This document shows, piece after piece, positions 1 to 6,973 of a stretch of 12,054 bases of DNA. The stretch spans positions 1 to 12,054 of the forward strand of contig JAIRLL010000065.1 of the NCBI GenBank assembly GCA_031259505.1, in the 5' to 3' direction. Position 1 is the stretch's first letter, and every line of letters begins with the position of its first letter. Under the pieces are notes generated by a model, which saw only the letters and a program-made list of their open reading frames with translations, ran no database searches and had not been told where the DNA came from. Source of the DNA: Tannerella sp. (GTDB lineage: Bacteria; Bacteroidota; Bacteroidia; Bacteroidales; Tannerellaceae). The position numbers were made by a program, and so were the translations under genes.

Positions 1-11
1 AAGCAATCCAG
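1..11. repeat. Tail of dispersed palindromic repeat (R family)
   Basis: The first 11 bases (AAGCAATCCAG) match the right end of the hairpin repeats seen complete at 6323-6412 and, in variant form, at 7128-7273. The rest of this copy lies left of the window. Only 11 bases support the call, but the exact match to the conserved arm end, and the fact that a terminal-repeat motif follows it (92-118) as one follows the copy at 7128-7273, make it plausible. Confidence 0.45.
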
Positions 12-82
12 GCTGACAGTCAGTATGAAAGCGATTGTCGGAAGACATCACAAAATCATTCCGCGGAGAGTGATTTTTTCCT

Positions 83-118
83 TCTGGCATCTCACAATTT
101 TAAACCGTGCGCAGTATA
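83..118 (+). mobile_element. Right-end terminal repeat of a MITE-like element (copy 1)
   Basis: The 27 bases at 92-118 match 7284-7310 and the reverse complement of 6974-7000. All three fit TCACA, four variable bases, then TAMACCGYGCRCAGTATA, with no gaps. At 6974-7310 the motif forms both ends of an inverted-repeat element ending in CAGTA followed by TA. This copy has the orientation of that element's right end, so its left end should lie left of the window. The TA at 117-118 would be the target dinucleotide. The 42-bp array begins directly at it. Alternatively the motif is a shared regulatory or processing site rather than a transposon end. Confidence 0.5.
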
Positions 119-120
119 AT

Positions 121-288
121 ATGGACGAGCCTTTCCGACCGGAATCTTTCGTACATATTAATATGTACGGGCTTTTCCGACCGGAATCTTTCGTACATAC
201 TAATATGGACGAGCCTTTCCGGTCTGCATCCTTCATACATATTAGTATGTACGAGCCTTTCCGAACGGAATCTTTCGTACATATTAAT
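121..288. repeat. 42-bp tandem array, 4 units plus degenerate fifth
   Basis: Four 42-bp units lie at 121-162, 163-204, 205-246 and 247-288, and a fifth decays after about 295. Odd units start ATGGAC and even units ATGTAC, giving an 84-bp super-period. Each unit carries two dyads: TTCCGnnCGGAA (for example 133-144) and one spanning the unit junction. The junction dyad at 150-169, CGTACATATTAATATGTACG, is a perfect 20-bp palindrome. Dyad centres fall at 138.5, 159.5 and 180.5, so they are exactly 21 bp apart. The array follows the 3' end of the kinase gene on the other strand and could lie in its 3' untranslated region. Several frames stay open only because the unit is a multiple of three; I do not call it coding. 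Confidence 0.93.
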
Positions 289-326
289 ATGGACGGTTCA
301 TTCAGGAAAGACGGTTTTTTCCGGCG

Positions 327-2009
327 TCAGTAATAAAAATTCCCTCCCCCCAGAAATTCGCGCAGCAGCGACGTGGGCGGCAGTTCTTCCAGCGGGATAT
401 AGTTGAAGTAGCGCAGGAAACGGAGCAGACGGTAGGCTTCGGCGCTTTCGTCGTCGACTTCGCGAATCTCGCTCAGCATCGGTTCGACGAACTTGCGGAG
501 TACGGCCAGTTCGTATATCATGGCGCTGTTGAACGTGGCATCGGCGTTTTCCTGATACGGGAATATCCACCGGTCTTCGCCTTTCCGTATGCGCGGCCAC
601 ATGGCGATGGTTTCCCTGGCCGGATATCCGCGCGAGCGGCAGTCGCGGATGATGCGGCGCAACAGGCGATTGTCGGACGTCGGTATCCAGTTGTGACCGT
701 CGAGCGCGATCGTCGTCAGCGCCGAAACGTAGATGCGGAAAAGGCGTCCGGAAGGGATGGTTGCTGTCAGTTCGGGGTTCAGTCCGTGAATTCCTTCGAG
801 TATGAGAATCGAATTGCGGCGGTTCATCTGCAGCGTCCGGCCGCGGTAGACGCGCTCGCCCGTTTCGAAGTTGAACGAGGGGACTTCGATCCGTTCTCCG
901 GCAATCAGCCGGTGCAGACTGTCGTAGAAGCAGGGCAGGTCGATGGCGTAGAGCGATTCGAAATCGTAGGCGCCCGTTTCGTCTTTCGGCGTGTCCCGGC
1001 GGTTGAGGTAATAGTCGTCGAGCGAAATGCCGATAGGATGCATCAGGTTGGTGATGAGCTGTATTTCGAGCCGTTTGCAGAATGTCGTTTTCCCCGACGA
1101 GGAGGGTCCCGAGATAAGCGCCACCCGCACGCCGTCGTCGTAGCGCCGTGTAATCTCTTCGGCTATCCGCGCAATCTGTTTTTCCTGCATCGCTTCCGAG
1201 ACCATCACGATTTGCCGGGCGCCGCCGCCGGCTACGGCACGGTTCAGTTCGCCCACGTCGTTCAGTCCGAGCGTTCGTTGCAGCACGAGATGTTCCCTGT
1301 ATGCCTGAAACATCTTGTCCTGCCTGACCATGGGCGCGAGCGTGTCCGGACGGTCGTGTGGCGGAGCCAGCAGCAGCATCCCGTCTTCATACGGAATCAG
1401 GTCGAACAGATGGATGTATCCCGACGAAGGCGTCAGGCAACCGTAAAAATAGTCCACATATCCATCCATTTCGTAGTAAGCCGTATAAGCCATACCGACC
1501 GTTTCGAGCAGCAGCGCCTTGTCGTCCATTCCATGCCGGCGAAACATATCGATGGCGTCGGCCGTACGGATCTTTTTCAGCACGAAAGGCACGTCGGCGT
1601 CGATGATTTCCTGCATCCGCCGCTTGATTTTCGCCGTATCGTCTGCCGAAACCGTCCGGCGATCTGCGAACGCGCAATAATATCCCTTCGACACGGAATG
1701 TTCGAGGTCGAAGACGGCACGCGGATAGAGGTCGTTCACCGCCCTGGCCAGAATGTAGCACAGCGAACGCACATAGGTGCGAAAACCTGCCGGATGCGTA
1801 TGGTCTACAAACTCAATATCCGCCTCCGTCCAGCAGCGGTAATCCAGTCCTTCCACGCGCCGGTTGACGCGCGCGCTCATCGGACGGTAGCGAAGCGGCT
1901 TGCCTGCAAGCGCATAAACGTCCGACAGCGAACTGCCCGCCGGCACATCCAGACTGCGCCCGCTGTTTTTGCAGTAGATGGTAATCGTTTCTTCCTTATT
2001 TTTGCTCAT
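327..2009 (-). CDS. TGS / ThrRS-like / uridine kinase-like fusion (nucleoside kinase family)
   Basis: The protein has 560 residues. Residues about 8-69 resemble a TGS domain, and about 75-240 resemble the second additional (editing-like) region of threonyl-tRNA synthetases, with a HSVSKGYYCAF stretch at 104-114. Residues about 290-560 form a uridine kinase/phosphoribulokinase P-loop domain: Walker A GPSSSGKTT at 301-309, a LDDYY motif at 330-334 and EGIHGLN at 405-411. Bacteroidales proteins of this layout are usually annotated as nucleoside kinase or uridine kinase; the natural substrate is not something the sequence tells. It is likely cytoplasmic, with no signal peptide or membrane segment. 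ATG at 2009 is preferred because the TGS-like part begins at once and a good promoter-like pair lies 62 bases or more upstream. It is transcribed alone, divergently from the Na/Pi gene. Its last codons lie next to the 42-bp array; no convincing simple terminator is visible. Confidence 0.9.
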   Translation of the reverse strand: MSKNKEETITIYCKNSGRSLDVPAGSSLSDVYALAGKPLRYRPMSARVNRRVEGLDYRCWTEADIEFVDHTHPAGFRTYVRSLCYILARAVNDLYPRAVFDLEHSVSKGYYCAFADRRTVSADDTAKIKRRMQEIIDADVPFVLKKIRTADAIDMFRRHGMDDKALLLETVGMAYTAYYEMDGYVDYFYGCLTPSSGYIHLFDLIPYEDGMLLLAPPHDRPDTLAPMVRQDKMFQAYREHLVLQRTLGLNDVGELNRAVAGGGARQIVMVSEAMQEKQIARIAEEITRRYDDGVRVALISGPSSSGKTTFCKRLEIQLITNLMHPIGISLDDYYLNRRDTPKDETGAYDFESLYAIDLPCFYDSLHRLIAGERIEVPSFNFETGERVYRGRTLQMNRRNSILILEGIHGLNPELTATIPSGRLFRIYVSALTTIALDGHNWIPTSDNRLLRRIIRDCRSRGYPARETIAMWPRIRKGEDRWIFPYQENADATFNSAMIYELAVLRKFVEPMLSEIREVDDESAEAYRLLRFLRYFNYIPLEELPPTSLLREFLGGGNFYY

Positions 2010-2016
2010 ACATAAG

Positions 2017-2051
2017 ACTTACGACTTACGACTTATGACTTACGACTTATA
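2017..2051. repeat. Five-copy heptamer tandem repeat (ACTTAYG)
   Basis: Five consecutive 7-mers read ACTTACG, ACTTACG, ACTTATG, ACTTACG and ACTTATA. They sit between the kinase start codon (2009) and its predicted promoter boxes, so they would be transcribed as part of that gene's 5' leader (AAGTCGT/AAGTCAT on the minus strand). Copy-number change by slippage would alter leader length rather than promoter spacing. Confidence 0.9.
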
Positions 2052-2070
2052 TTTATTACTTCCCGTGCGG

Positions 2071-2102
2071 CAAATTAAAGCGAAAATTTCATGCTATGCA
2101 AA
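2071..2102 (-). promoter_or_regulatory. Predicted Bacteroidota-type promoter for the kinase gene
   Basis: On the minus strand TTTG (plus 2099-2102) is followed after 20 bases by TTAATTTG (plus 2071-2078). The known Bacteroides consensus is TTTG, 19-21 bases, TAnnTTTG, so the first box is exact and the second matches all but one defined base. Transcription would start near 2064, giving a leader of about 55 bases that contains the heptamer repeat. Confidence 0.5.
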
Positions 2103-2118
2103 TTTTTTGCCTGTTGTT

Positions 2119-2150
2119 TATGCATGTTTTCATGGTTATTTGTACTTTTG
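2119..2150 (+). promoter_or_regulatory. Predicted promoter for the Na/Pi-eda-uxaC group
   Basis: TACTTTTG at 2143-2150 fits the TAnnTTTG box fully. TATG at 2119-2122, 20 bases upstream, matches three of four bases of the TTTG box. Transcription would start near 2157, which leaves almost no leader for an ATG at 2160 and about 18 bases for the ATG at 2175. This helps decide the start of the next gene. Confidence 0.45.
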
Positions 2151-2174
2151 TCCGCGAGAATGGAATTTTTTATT

Positions 2175-3974
2175 ATGGATTATTCTTTTTTAGATTTTTT
2201 GACGCTGATGGGCGCTTTGGGGCTGTTTCTCTTCGGGATGAAAACGATGAGCGAAGGCCTGCAGAAGATTGCCGGAGACAAACTCAGGCACATCCTCTCT
2301 GTGATGACGACCAATCGTTTTACGGGCGTCCTGACGGGCGTTCTTATTACCGCCCTCATTCAGTCGTCAAGTGCGACGACGGTCATGGTCGTCAGTTTTG
2401 TCAATGCGGGACTGCTGTCGCTATCGCAGTCTATCGGTGTGATTATGGGCGCCAATGTGGGTACGACCGTCACGGCCTGGATTATTTCCCTTTTCGGTTT
2501 CAGAATGGATATCAGCCTGTTTGCGTTGCCTCTGATAGGAGTAAGCATACCTTTCCTGTTCGCAAAGAAGAGCCGCAACAAGTCGTGGGGCGAGTTTATA
2601 CTGGGTTTCGCTCTGCTGTTTCTGGGTTTGTCGTACCTCAAATCGTCCGTTCCCGACCTCGAAAGCAATCCGCAGATGCTTTCGTTTATACAGAACTATA
2701 CCTCGATGGGCTACATTTCGCTCCTGATATTCCTGTGCATCGGTACGCTGCTGACCGTCATCGTGCAGTCGTCCAGCGCAACGGTGGCTATCACATTGAT
2801 CATGTGTACGCAGCGATGGATTCCTTTCGAGATGGCAATGGCAATGGTGCTGGGCGAAAATATCGGAACGACGATTACGGCAAACCTTGCCGCCCTGTCG
2901 GCCAACACATCGGCTAAACGCGCCGCCATTGCGCATCTGATGTTCAACGTGCTGGGAGTTTGCTGGTGCATGGCGCTCTTTTATCCTTTCGAACACTTTA
3001 TTTCATGGATCATATCGCAGGGACCGGGCGATCCCCACGAACTGGAACGTTTTCTGAATACGCTCGATCCGCAGACGCTCTCGCTTATCTCGTCGAACGA
3101 AACACTGACCGATACGCACCTGATCGCCCTCCGCGAAAAAATGCTGACGCTGCAAATTTCCGTTTCATACGGACTGTCGCTGTTTCACACCATGTTCAAC
3201 GTCTTAAATATCTTTATTATGATCTGGTTTACCCGGGTTTATGTCCGTATCTGTTCCGCCATTGTCAAATCGTCGCCCAAATCGGAAGAAGAATTTCAAC
3301 TCAAATACATTTCCGGCGGTCTTCTTTCCACTTCGGAACTCTCGCTTATGCAGGCAAAAAAAGAAATAATGGTATTCGGCGAGCGTACCTGCCGCATGTT
3401 CGAGATGGTGAAAAGCATCCTGCACGAGAAAGACGATGAGAAGTTCCTGGAAATATACAACAGGATAGAAAAATACGAACAAATCAGCGACCGCATGGAA
3501 GTGGAAATAGCCAACTACCTGACGCACGTGCTCGAAGGTCGTTTGAGCGCCAGAGGTAAAAACGCCGTCCGCAGGATGCTGCGGATCATTTCCGAAATCG
3601 AAAGTATCGGAGATTCGTGCAACAATCTGGCGCGAACCGTCAAGCGGCGAAACAAGGCAAAAGCAGTCTTCACCGAAGACCAGAATCATTGTGTCGAACA
3701 CATGTTTGCTCTGGTCGGCAATGCACTGGAACATATGAGCACGTTATTGCAAAAAGAAGAAATCGCCGACGACGACATGATGCAAAGCTATAATCTGGAA
3801 AACGAAATCAACTCATACCGCAACATGTTGAGAAATAAAAATATCGAAAACCTGAACAGCAAAGGATACAAGTATTCGGACGCCGTATACTACATGGACA
3901 TAATCTCCGAGTGCGAAAAGGCAGGCGATTATATCCTGAACGTGGTGCAGGCAGAAGCGGAAAAAGACTTTTAA
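2175..3974 (+). CDS. Na/phosphate cotransporter family protein with C-terminal PhoU-like domain
   Basis: From ATG 2175 the protein has 599 residues. The N-terminal half is an inner-membrane Na/Pi-cotransporter fold with the family's inverted duplication: QSSSATT at 63-69 with GANVGTT at 92-98, then QSSSATV at 198-204 with GENIGTT at 227-233. Membrane segments run to about residue 355. Residues about 390-595 are helical and PhoU-like, with EIESIGD (474-480) and ECEKAGD (579-585) as the paired acidic signatures. By family it imports phosphate with sodium; the PhoU part may sense or gate. I chose 2175 over in-frame ATGs at 2160 and 2091 because close relatives typically begin MDYSF or MEYSF, and because the predicted transcription start is near 2157. 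The eda gene starts 18 bases after the stop. Confidence 0.92.
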   Translation: MDYSFLDFLTLMGALGLFLFGMKTMSEGLQKIAGDKLRHILSVMTTNRFTGVLTGVLITALIQSSSATTVMVVSFVNAGLLSLSQSIGVIMGANVGTTVTAWIISLFGFRMDISLFALPLIGVSIPFLFAKKSRNKSWGEFILGFALLFLGLSYLKSSVPDLESNPQMLSFIQNYTSMGYISLLIFLCIGTLLTVIVQSSSATVAITLIMCTQRWIPFEMAMAMVLGENIGTTITANLAALSANTSAKRAAIAHLMFNVLGVCWCMALFYPFEHFISWIISQGPGDPHELERFLNTLDPQTLSLISSNETLTDTHLIALREKMLTLQISVSYGLSLFHTMFNVLNIFIMIWFTRVYVRICSAIVKSSPKSEEEFQLKYISGGLLSTSELSLMQAKKEIMVFGERTCRMFEMVKSILHEKDDEKFLEIYNRIEKYEQISDRMEVEIANYLTHVLEGRLSARGKNAVRRMLRIISEIESIGDSCNNLARTVKRRNKAKAVFTEDQNHCVEHMFALVGNALEHMSTLLQKEEIADDDMMQSYNLENEINSYRNMLRNKNIENLNSKGYKYSDAVYYMDIISECEKAGDYILNVVQAEAEKDF

Positions 3975-3992
3975 TCATAAAAAAATAATGAA

Positions 3993-4661
3993 ATGGCAAG
4001 ATTCGGCAAAATACAGGTACTTGAAGCCATCGTGGCTACGGGAATGGTGCCGGTATATTATCATCACGACATCGCGACAGCCCGGAAGGTGTTGAAGGCC
4101 TGCTACGAAGGCGGCGTGCGCGTGTTCGAGTTCACCAACCGTGGCGACTTTGCGCAGGATGTTTTCGGCGAACTGGTGAAGTATGCCCTCGCGGAATGTC
4201 CGGACATGATACTGGGCATCGGGTCGCTGGTAGATGCGGGCACAGCCTCGCTCTATCTGCAGACGGGTGCGAACTTCGTCGTCGGTCCCGTGTTCAATCC
4301 CGACATTGCCAGGGTATGCAACCGCCGCCTGACGCCCTACATACCCGGCTGCGGCTCGGTATCCGAAATCGGTTTTGCACAGGAAGCAGGCTGCGACGTG
4401 TGCAAGATTTTTCCTGCCGGCAGCGTGGGAGGCCCCTCGTTTGTGAAAAACATAAAAGCCCCGATGCCGTGGACAATGATTATGGCAACCGGCGCTGTGG
4501 AGCCCACCGAAGAAAACCTCTCGGCATGGTTCGGCGCCGGTGTGACCTGCGTGGGAATGGGGTCGAAACTTTTCCCGCAACAGGCCGTCGACAACGGCGA
4601 CTGGCCGTCGATAACGGCTCTCTGCAAAAACGCACTTTCAATCATTCAAAAAAACAGATAA
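3993..4661 (+). CDS. eda: 2-keto-3-deoxy-6-phosphogluconate (KDPG) aldolase
   Basis: This 222-residue class I aldolase splits KDPG into pyruvate and glyceraldehyde 3-phosphate, the last step of hexuronate breakdown and of the Entner-Doudoroff route. The Schiff-base lysine is Lys138 in CKIFPAG (137-143). Glu46 in FEFTNRG (45-51) aligns with the catalytic glutamate of E. coli Eda, and Arg50 with its phosphate-side arginine. PGCGSVSE (118-125) and [10 protein letters not shown] (167-176) match the family's later barrel strands. ATG 3993 is used; the ATG at 3988 is out of frame. The leader is a run of A and T without a Shine-Dalgarno sequence. Eighteen bases separate it from the transporter and two from uxaC, so co-transcription is likely. 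Some homologues also act on 4-hydroxy-2-oxoglutarate; that cannot be excluded. Confidence 0.94.
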   Translation: MARFGKIQVLEAIVATGMVPVYYHHDIATARKVLKACYEGGVRVFEFTNRGDFAQDVFGELVKYALAECPDMILGIGSLVDAGTASLYLQTGANFVVGPVFNPDIARVCNRRLTPYIPGCGSVSEIGFAQEAGCDVCKIFPAGSVGGPSFVKNIKAPMPWTMIMATGAVEPTEENLSAWFGAGVTCVGMGSKLFPQQAVDNGDWPSITALCKNALSIIQKNR

Positions 4662-4663
4662 CT

Positions 4664-6067
4664 ATGAAGACATTTATGGATGCAGATTTTTTACTGCAAA
4701 CCGGCACGGCGCGCGAGCTTTATCACAAACACGCCGAGAAACTGCCGATTATCGACTATCACTGTCATTTGGACCCGAAGGTGATAGCGCAGGACAACCC
4801 CTTTGCCGACCTGACGGAAATCTGGCTGGGCGGCGACCATTACAAATGGCGCGCCATGCGGGCGAACGGCATACCCGAAGAATACATCACCGGTAATCGC
4901 ACGGCGTATGAAAAATTCGAAAAATGGGCGGAAACATTGCCTCATACGATGCGCAACCCGCTTTATCACTGGACTCATCTTGAACTGAGCCGTATCTTCG
5001 GCATCAGCGAGACGCTGAAGCCGGCCAACGCGCGCAGCATCTACGACGAATGTACGGCCAAACTCCAGACGCCCGAATTTCGCCCGCGCGCCATCATGAA
5101 GCGGATGCGCGTCGAAGCCGTAGGCACTACCGACGACCCCGTCGATTCGCTCGAATATCACAGGGCGATTCGCGAAAGCGGTTTCTCCGTCAAGGTGCTT
5201 CCCGCATGGCGTCCCGACAAGTCGACGGCCATCGACAATCCCGAGACGTACAACGCCTACCTGAGCCGCCTCGAAGCCGCCTCAAACGTATCCATCAATA
5301 CCTTCGACGACCTGCTGGAAGCCCTGCAACGCCGCCACGACTTTTTCGCGCAGGAAGGCTGCAACCTCTCCGACCACGGATTGTCGACATTCTATGCCGA
5401 GCCATACACCGAAAGCGAAGTACGTGACATTTTTCGGCGTGTGCGCGCCGGAAGAACGCCCACGGACGAAGAAGCCGACAGGTTCCGCTCGGCGATACTC
5501 TACGAACTGGCCGTGATGGACTGCAACGCCGGCTGGGTGCAACAGTTCCACATCGGCGCCATCCGCAACAACAACCGCCGCATGTTTCGCACGTTAGGCC
5601 CCGATACGGGTTTCGACGCCATCGACGACTGCACGGTGGCCGCCCCGATGAACCGCTTCTTCGGACGCCTGGACGACGAAGGCAAACTGGCCAAAACCAT
5701 CGTCTACAATCTTAACCCGCGCGACAACGAACTGCTCGTGACCAATCTGTACAATTTCAACGACGGCTCCGTGCCCGGCAAGATGCAGTACGGCGCGGCG
5801 TGGTGGTTTCTCGACCAGCTCACGGGAATGGAAAATCAACTCAATGCCCTCTCCGCGCTGGGGTTGCTGAGCCGCTTCGTCGGGATGCTGACCGACTCGC
5901 GCAGTTTTCTCTCGTATCCGCGACACGAATACTTCCGGCGCATCCTCTGCAACATGATTGGCGACGACGTGGAAAAAGGCCTCCTTCCCGCCACGGAAAT
6001 CACGGTCATCAACCAGATGATAGAAAATATTTGTTACTACAATGCAAAACGGTACTTCGGATGGTGA
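4664..6067 (+). CDS. uxaC: Glucuronate/galacturonate isomerase
   Basis: This 467-residue protein has the usual length of UxaC, which converts D-glucuronate to D-fructuronate and D-galacturonate to D-tagaturonate in the cytoplasm. It belongs to the amidohydrolase-like TIM barrels. The HxH metal motif is DYHCHLDP at 31-38. Other family hallmarks are TTDDPVD at 155-161, FHIGAIRNNN at 295-304 and the C-terminal block GMLTDSRSFLSYPRHEYFRR at 407-426. It starts two bases after the eda stop, and the longer in-frame extension upstream overlaps eda and is rejected. With eda it covers the first and last steps of uronate use; the reductase, dehydratase and kinase steps (uxuA/uxuB or uxaA/uxaB, kdgK) are not in this window. 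The downstream DNA is repeat-rich. Confidence 0.96.
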   Translation: MKTFMDADFLLQTGTARELYHKHAEKLPIIDYHCHLDPKVIAQDNPFADLTEIWLGGDHYKWRAMRANGIPEEYITGNRTAYEKFEKWAETLPHTMRNPLYHWTHLELSRIFGISETLKPANARSIYDECTAKLQTPEFRPRAIMKRMRVEAVGTTDDPVDSLEYHRAIRESGFSVKVLPAWRPDKSTAIDNPETYNAYLSRLEAASNVSINTFDDLLEALQRRHDFFAQEGCNLSDHGLSTFYAEPYTESEVRDIFRRVRAGRTPTDEEADRFRSAILYELAVMDCNAGWVQQFHIGAIRNNNRRMFRTLGPDTGFDAIDDCTVAAPMNRFFGRLDDEGKLAKTIVYNLNPRDNELLVTNLYNFNDGSVPGKMQYGAAWWFLDQLTGMENQLNALSALGLLSRFVGMLTDSRSFLSYPRHEYFRRILCNMIGDDVEKGLLPATEITVINQMIENICYYNAKRYFGW

Positions 6068-6124
6068 AGCGACTGTTGGGAATATCTCTAAAAAATCCGG
6101 AATCAAGGCTTGCCACAGAGACAG

Positions 6125-6148
6125 AAGCGGAGAAGCGTCTTTCCGCTT
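6125..6148 (+). terminator. Possible terminator after uxaC
   Basis: AAGCGGA (6125-6131) and TCCGCTT (6142-6148) form a 7-bp stem around a 10-base loop, 57 bases after the uxaC stop. Only a weak T-rich stretch follows, so this may be a processing hairpin rather than an intrinsic terminator. Confidence 0.3.
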
Positions 6149-6209
6149 TCAGTTTCTGCACGAAACGGGTACTGTCAATCACATATTTCGTTATTTGCTT
6201 ATTGTCCCG

Positions 6210-6281
6210 CTGGATTGCTTCACTCCGTGCACAATGACGGGGATGCCATTGCCGACAGTAACGGTATCCCCGTCATTGCGA
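6210..6281. repeat. R-family hairpin repeat, right arm truncated
   Basis: The left arm starts CTGGATTGCTTCACTCCG. CAATGACGGGGATGCC (6232-6247) pairs with GGTATCCCCGTCATTG (6263-6278), 15 of 16 bases. The right arm stops at GCGAG (6277-6281) instead of running on to CAATCCAG, so this copy is incomplete or has been invaded. Confidence 0.8.
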
Positions 6282-6322
6282 GACCCTATATTTTTCAAAT
6301 AAACAGGAGGAAAATGACATGT

Positions 6323-6412
6323 CTGGATTGCTTCACTCCGTTCGCAATGACGTAGATGCCATTGTTGCAGGCAATGGCATCCGGCGTCATTGCGAGGAAC
6401 GAAGCAATCCAG
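6323..6412. repeat. R-family hairpin repeat, complete copy
   Basis: This is a 90-base imperfect palindrome. Outer arms 6323-6352 and 6385-6412 match except for a small bulge (ACTCCGTT against GTTCCT). An inner perfect 10-bp stem, GATGCCATTG (6355-6364) and CAATGGCATC (6372-6381), closes a 7-base loop. Hairpins containing TCATTGCGAGGA and ending GCAATCCAG are, as I recall, widespread as dispersed repeats in several bacterial phyla. Here it could also help end transcription between the convergent gene groups. Confidence 0.88.
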
Positions 6413-6451
6413 TGGGCTGATAATAAGCAAATAACGAAACATGTCACTGGT

Positions 6452-6513
6452 AGGAGCGTAGCGACGTGGCAATCCAGCGATGTGCGTCATTTCGAATTGC
6501 CACGCCTGACGGC
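6452..6513. repeat. Half copy of R family plus diverged fragment
   Basis: 6452-6477 matches the right arm found at 7248-7273 (AGGAGCGTAGCGACGTGGCA followed by ATCCAG). After a short gap, 6496-6513 (ATTGCCACGCCTGACGGC) matches 7071-7088 at 16 of 18 bases and looks like a decayed left arm. Both are leftovers of the same repeat family. Confidence 0.65.
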
Positions 6514-6676
6514 TCACAATTGCAGGCCGCCGTCCTGTCTTCTTTTAATTTCACTTTTTTACCCGCTTAAAATATTATCCATGATATCTTATTTATTTCG
6601 TATCCCTAAAGTGTTTGTATTTGAATTTTTGTTTGTTGCGGATTGTTTTTTCTCTTCCCGGTTTCATTTTCGGATG
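6514..6676. other. A/T-rich stretch without a recognisable gene
   Basis: This stretch is markedly richer in A and T than its neighbours and leads into the 21-bp array. The last bases (about 6659-6676) already resemble a decayed array unit, with ATTTTCGGATG standing for ATTTTGGGAAG. The only frame running into the array would start at a TTG near 6615; I see no ribosome-binding or promoter signal that makes it convincing. Confidence 0.5.
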
Positions 6677-6970
6677 TCCTGAAATGATTTTGGGAAGCCC
6701 TAAAATGATTTTGGGAAGTCCTAAAATCGTTTTGGGAAGTCCTAAAATCGTTTTGGGAAGTCCTAAAATCGTTCCGGGAAGTCCTAAAATGATTTTGGGA
6801 AGCCCTAAAATCGTTTTGGGAAGCCCTAAAATGATTTTGGGAAGTCCTAAAATCGTTCCGGGAAGTCCTAAAATGATTTTGGGAAGCCCTAAAATGATTT
6901 TGGGATGTCCTAAAATCGTTTTGGGAAGTCCTAAAATGATTTTGGGAAGCCCTAAAATCGTTTTGGGAAG
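6677..6970. repeat. 21-bp tandem array, 14 units
   Basis: Fourteen 21-base units follow one another without a gap, starting with 6677-6697 and ending with 6950-6970; CCCTA of a fifteenth unit follows. The consensus is YCCTAAAAT, then GATTTT, CGTTTT or CGTTCC, then GGGAAG. Each unit holds an imperfect dyad, CCtAAAAT-n-ATTTTgGG, centred on unit base 10; where the next unit starts with C, a second dyad GGGAAGCCC lies between units. Units come in a few discrete types, and the pair at 6761-6802 is repeated at 6845-6886, so part of the array grew in steps of 84 bp. It lies between two convergent gene groups. A frame encoding repeated GSPKMIL/GSPKIVL is open, but I do not call it a gene. Confidence 0.96.
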
Positions 6971-6973
6971 CCC

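Larger units (their letters stand above)
6180..6446. mobile_element. Composite inverted-repeat element (about 267 bp, non-autonomous)
   Basis: The outer ends are inverted copies of a sequence containing TTTCGTTATTTGCTTAT: plus strand near 6180-6202, minus strand 6423-6446. Inside each end, 7-10 bases away, lies CTGGATTGCTTC, the arm of the R-type hairpins. Two hairpins (6210-6281 and 6323-6412) lie within. The same TTTCGTTATTTGCTTAT module recurs at 7095-7118, again just ahead of CTGGATTGC. No transposase is present, so any mobility would depend on a protein made elsewhere. I see no convincing target-site duplication. Confidence 0.55.

Noticed and set aside
92..118. Sigma-70 type promoter (TTTACA-like box and TATAAT in the motif)
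   Set aside because: The two boxes are only about 10 bases apart, far too close, and Bacteroidota promoters use a different consensus. Three copies in terminal-repeat positions fit an element end better.
121..288. CRISPR array
   Set aside because: Units are contiguous 42-bp copies with no unique spacers.
25..333. Open frame of about 100 residues with 14-residue repeats across the 42-bp array
   Set aside because: Frames stay open on both strands because the unit is a multiple of three and nearly self-complementary. No promoter, leader or domain supports translation, and the frame overlaps the end of the kinase gene.
693..2015. 440-residue plus-strand frame
   Set aside because: It lies antisense to the kinase gene, which has clear family motifs; the frame has low-complexity basic content and no recognisable domain.
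2091..2174. Longer N-terminus for the Na/Pi transporter (ATG 2091 or 2160)
   Set aside because: The predicted promoter lies inside the longer version and the transcript would start about 3 bases before 2160; homologues start at the MDYSF position.
6677..6970. CRISPR array
   Set aside because: There are no spacers: units follow one another directly, are 21 bases long, and no cas gene is nearby.
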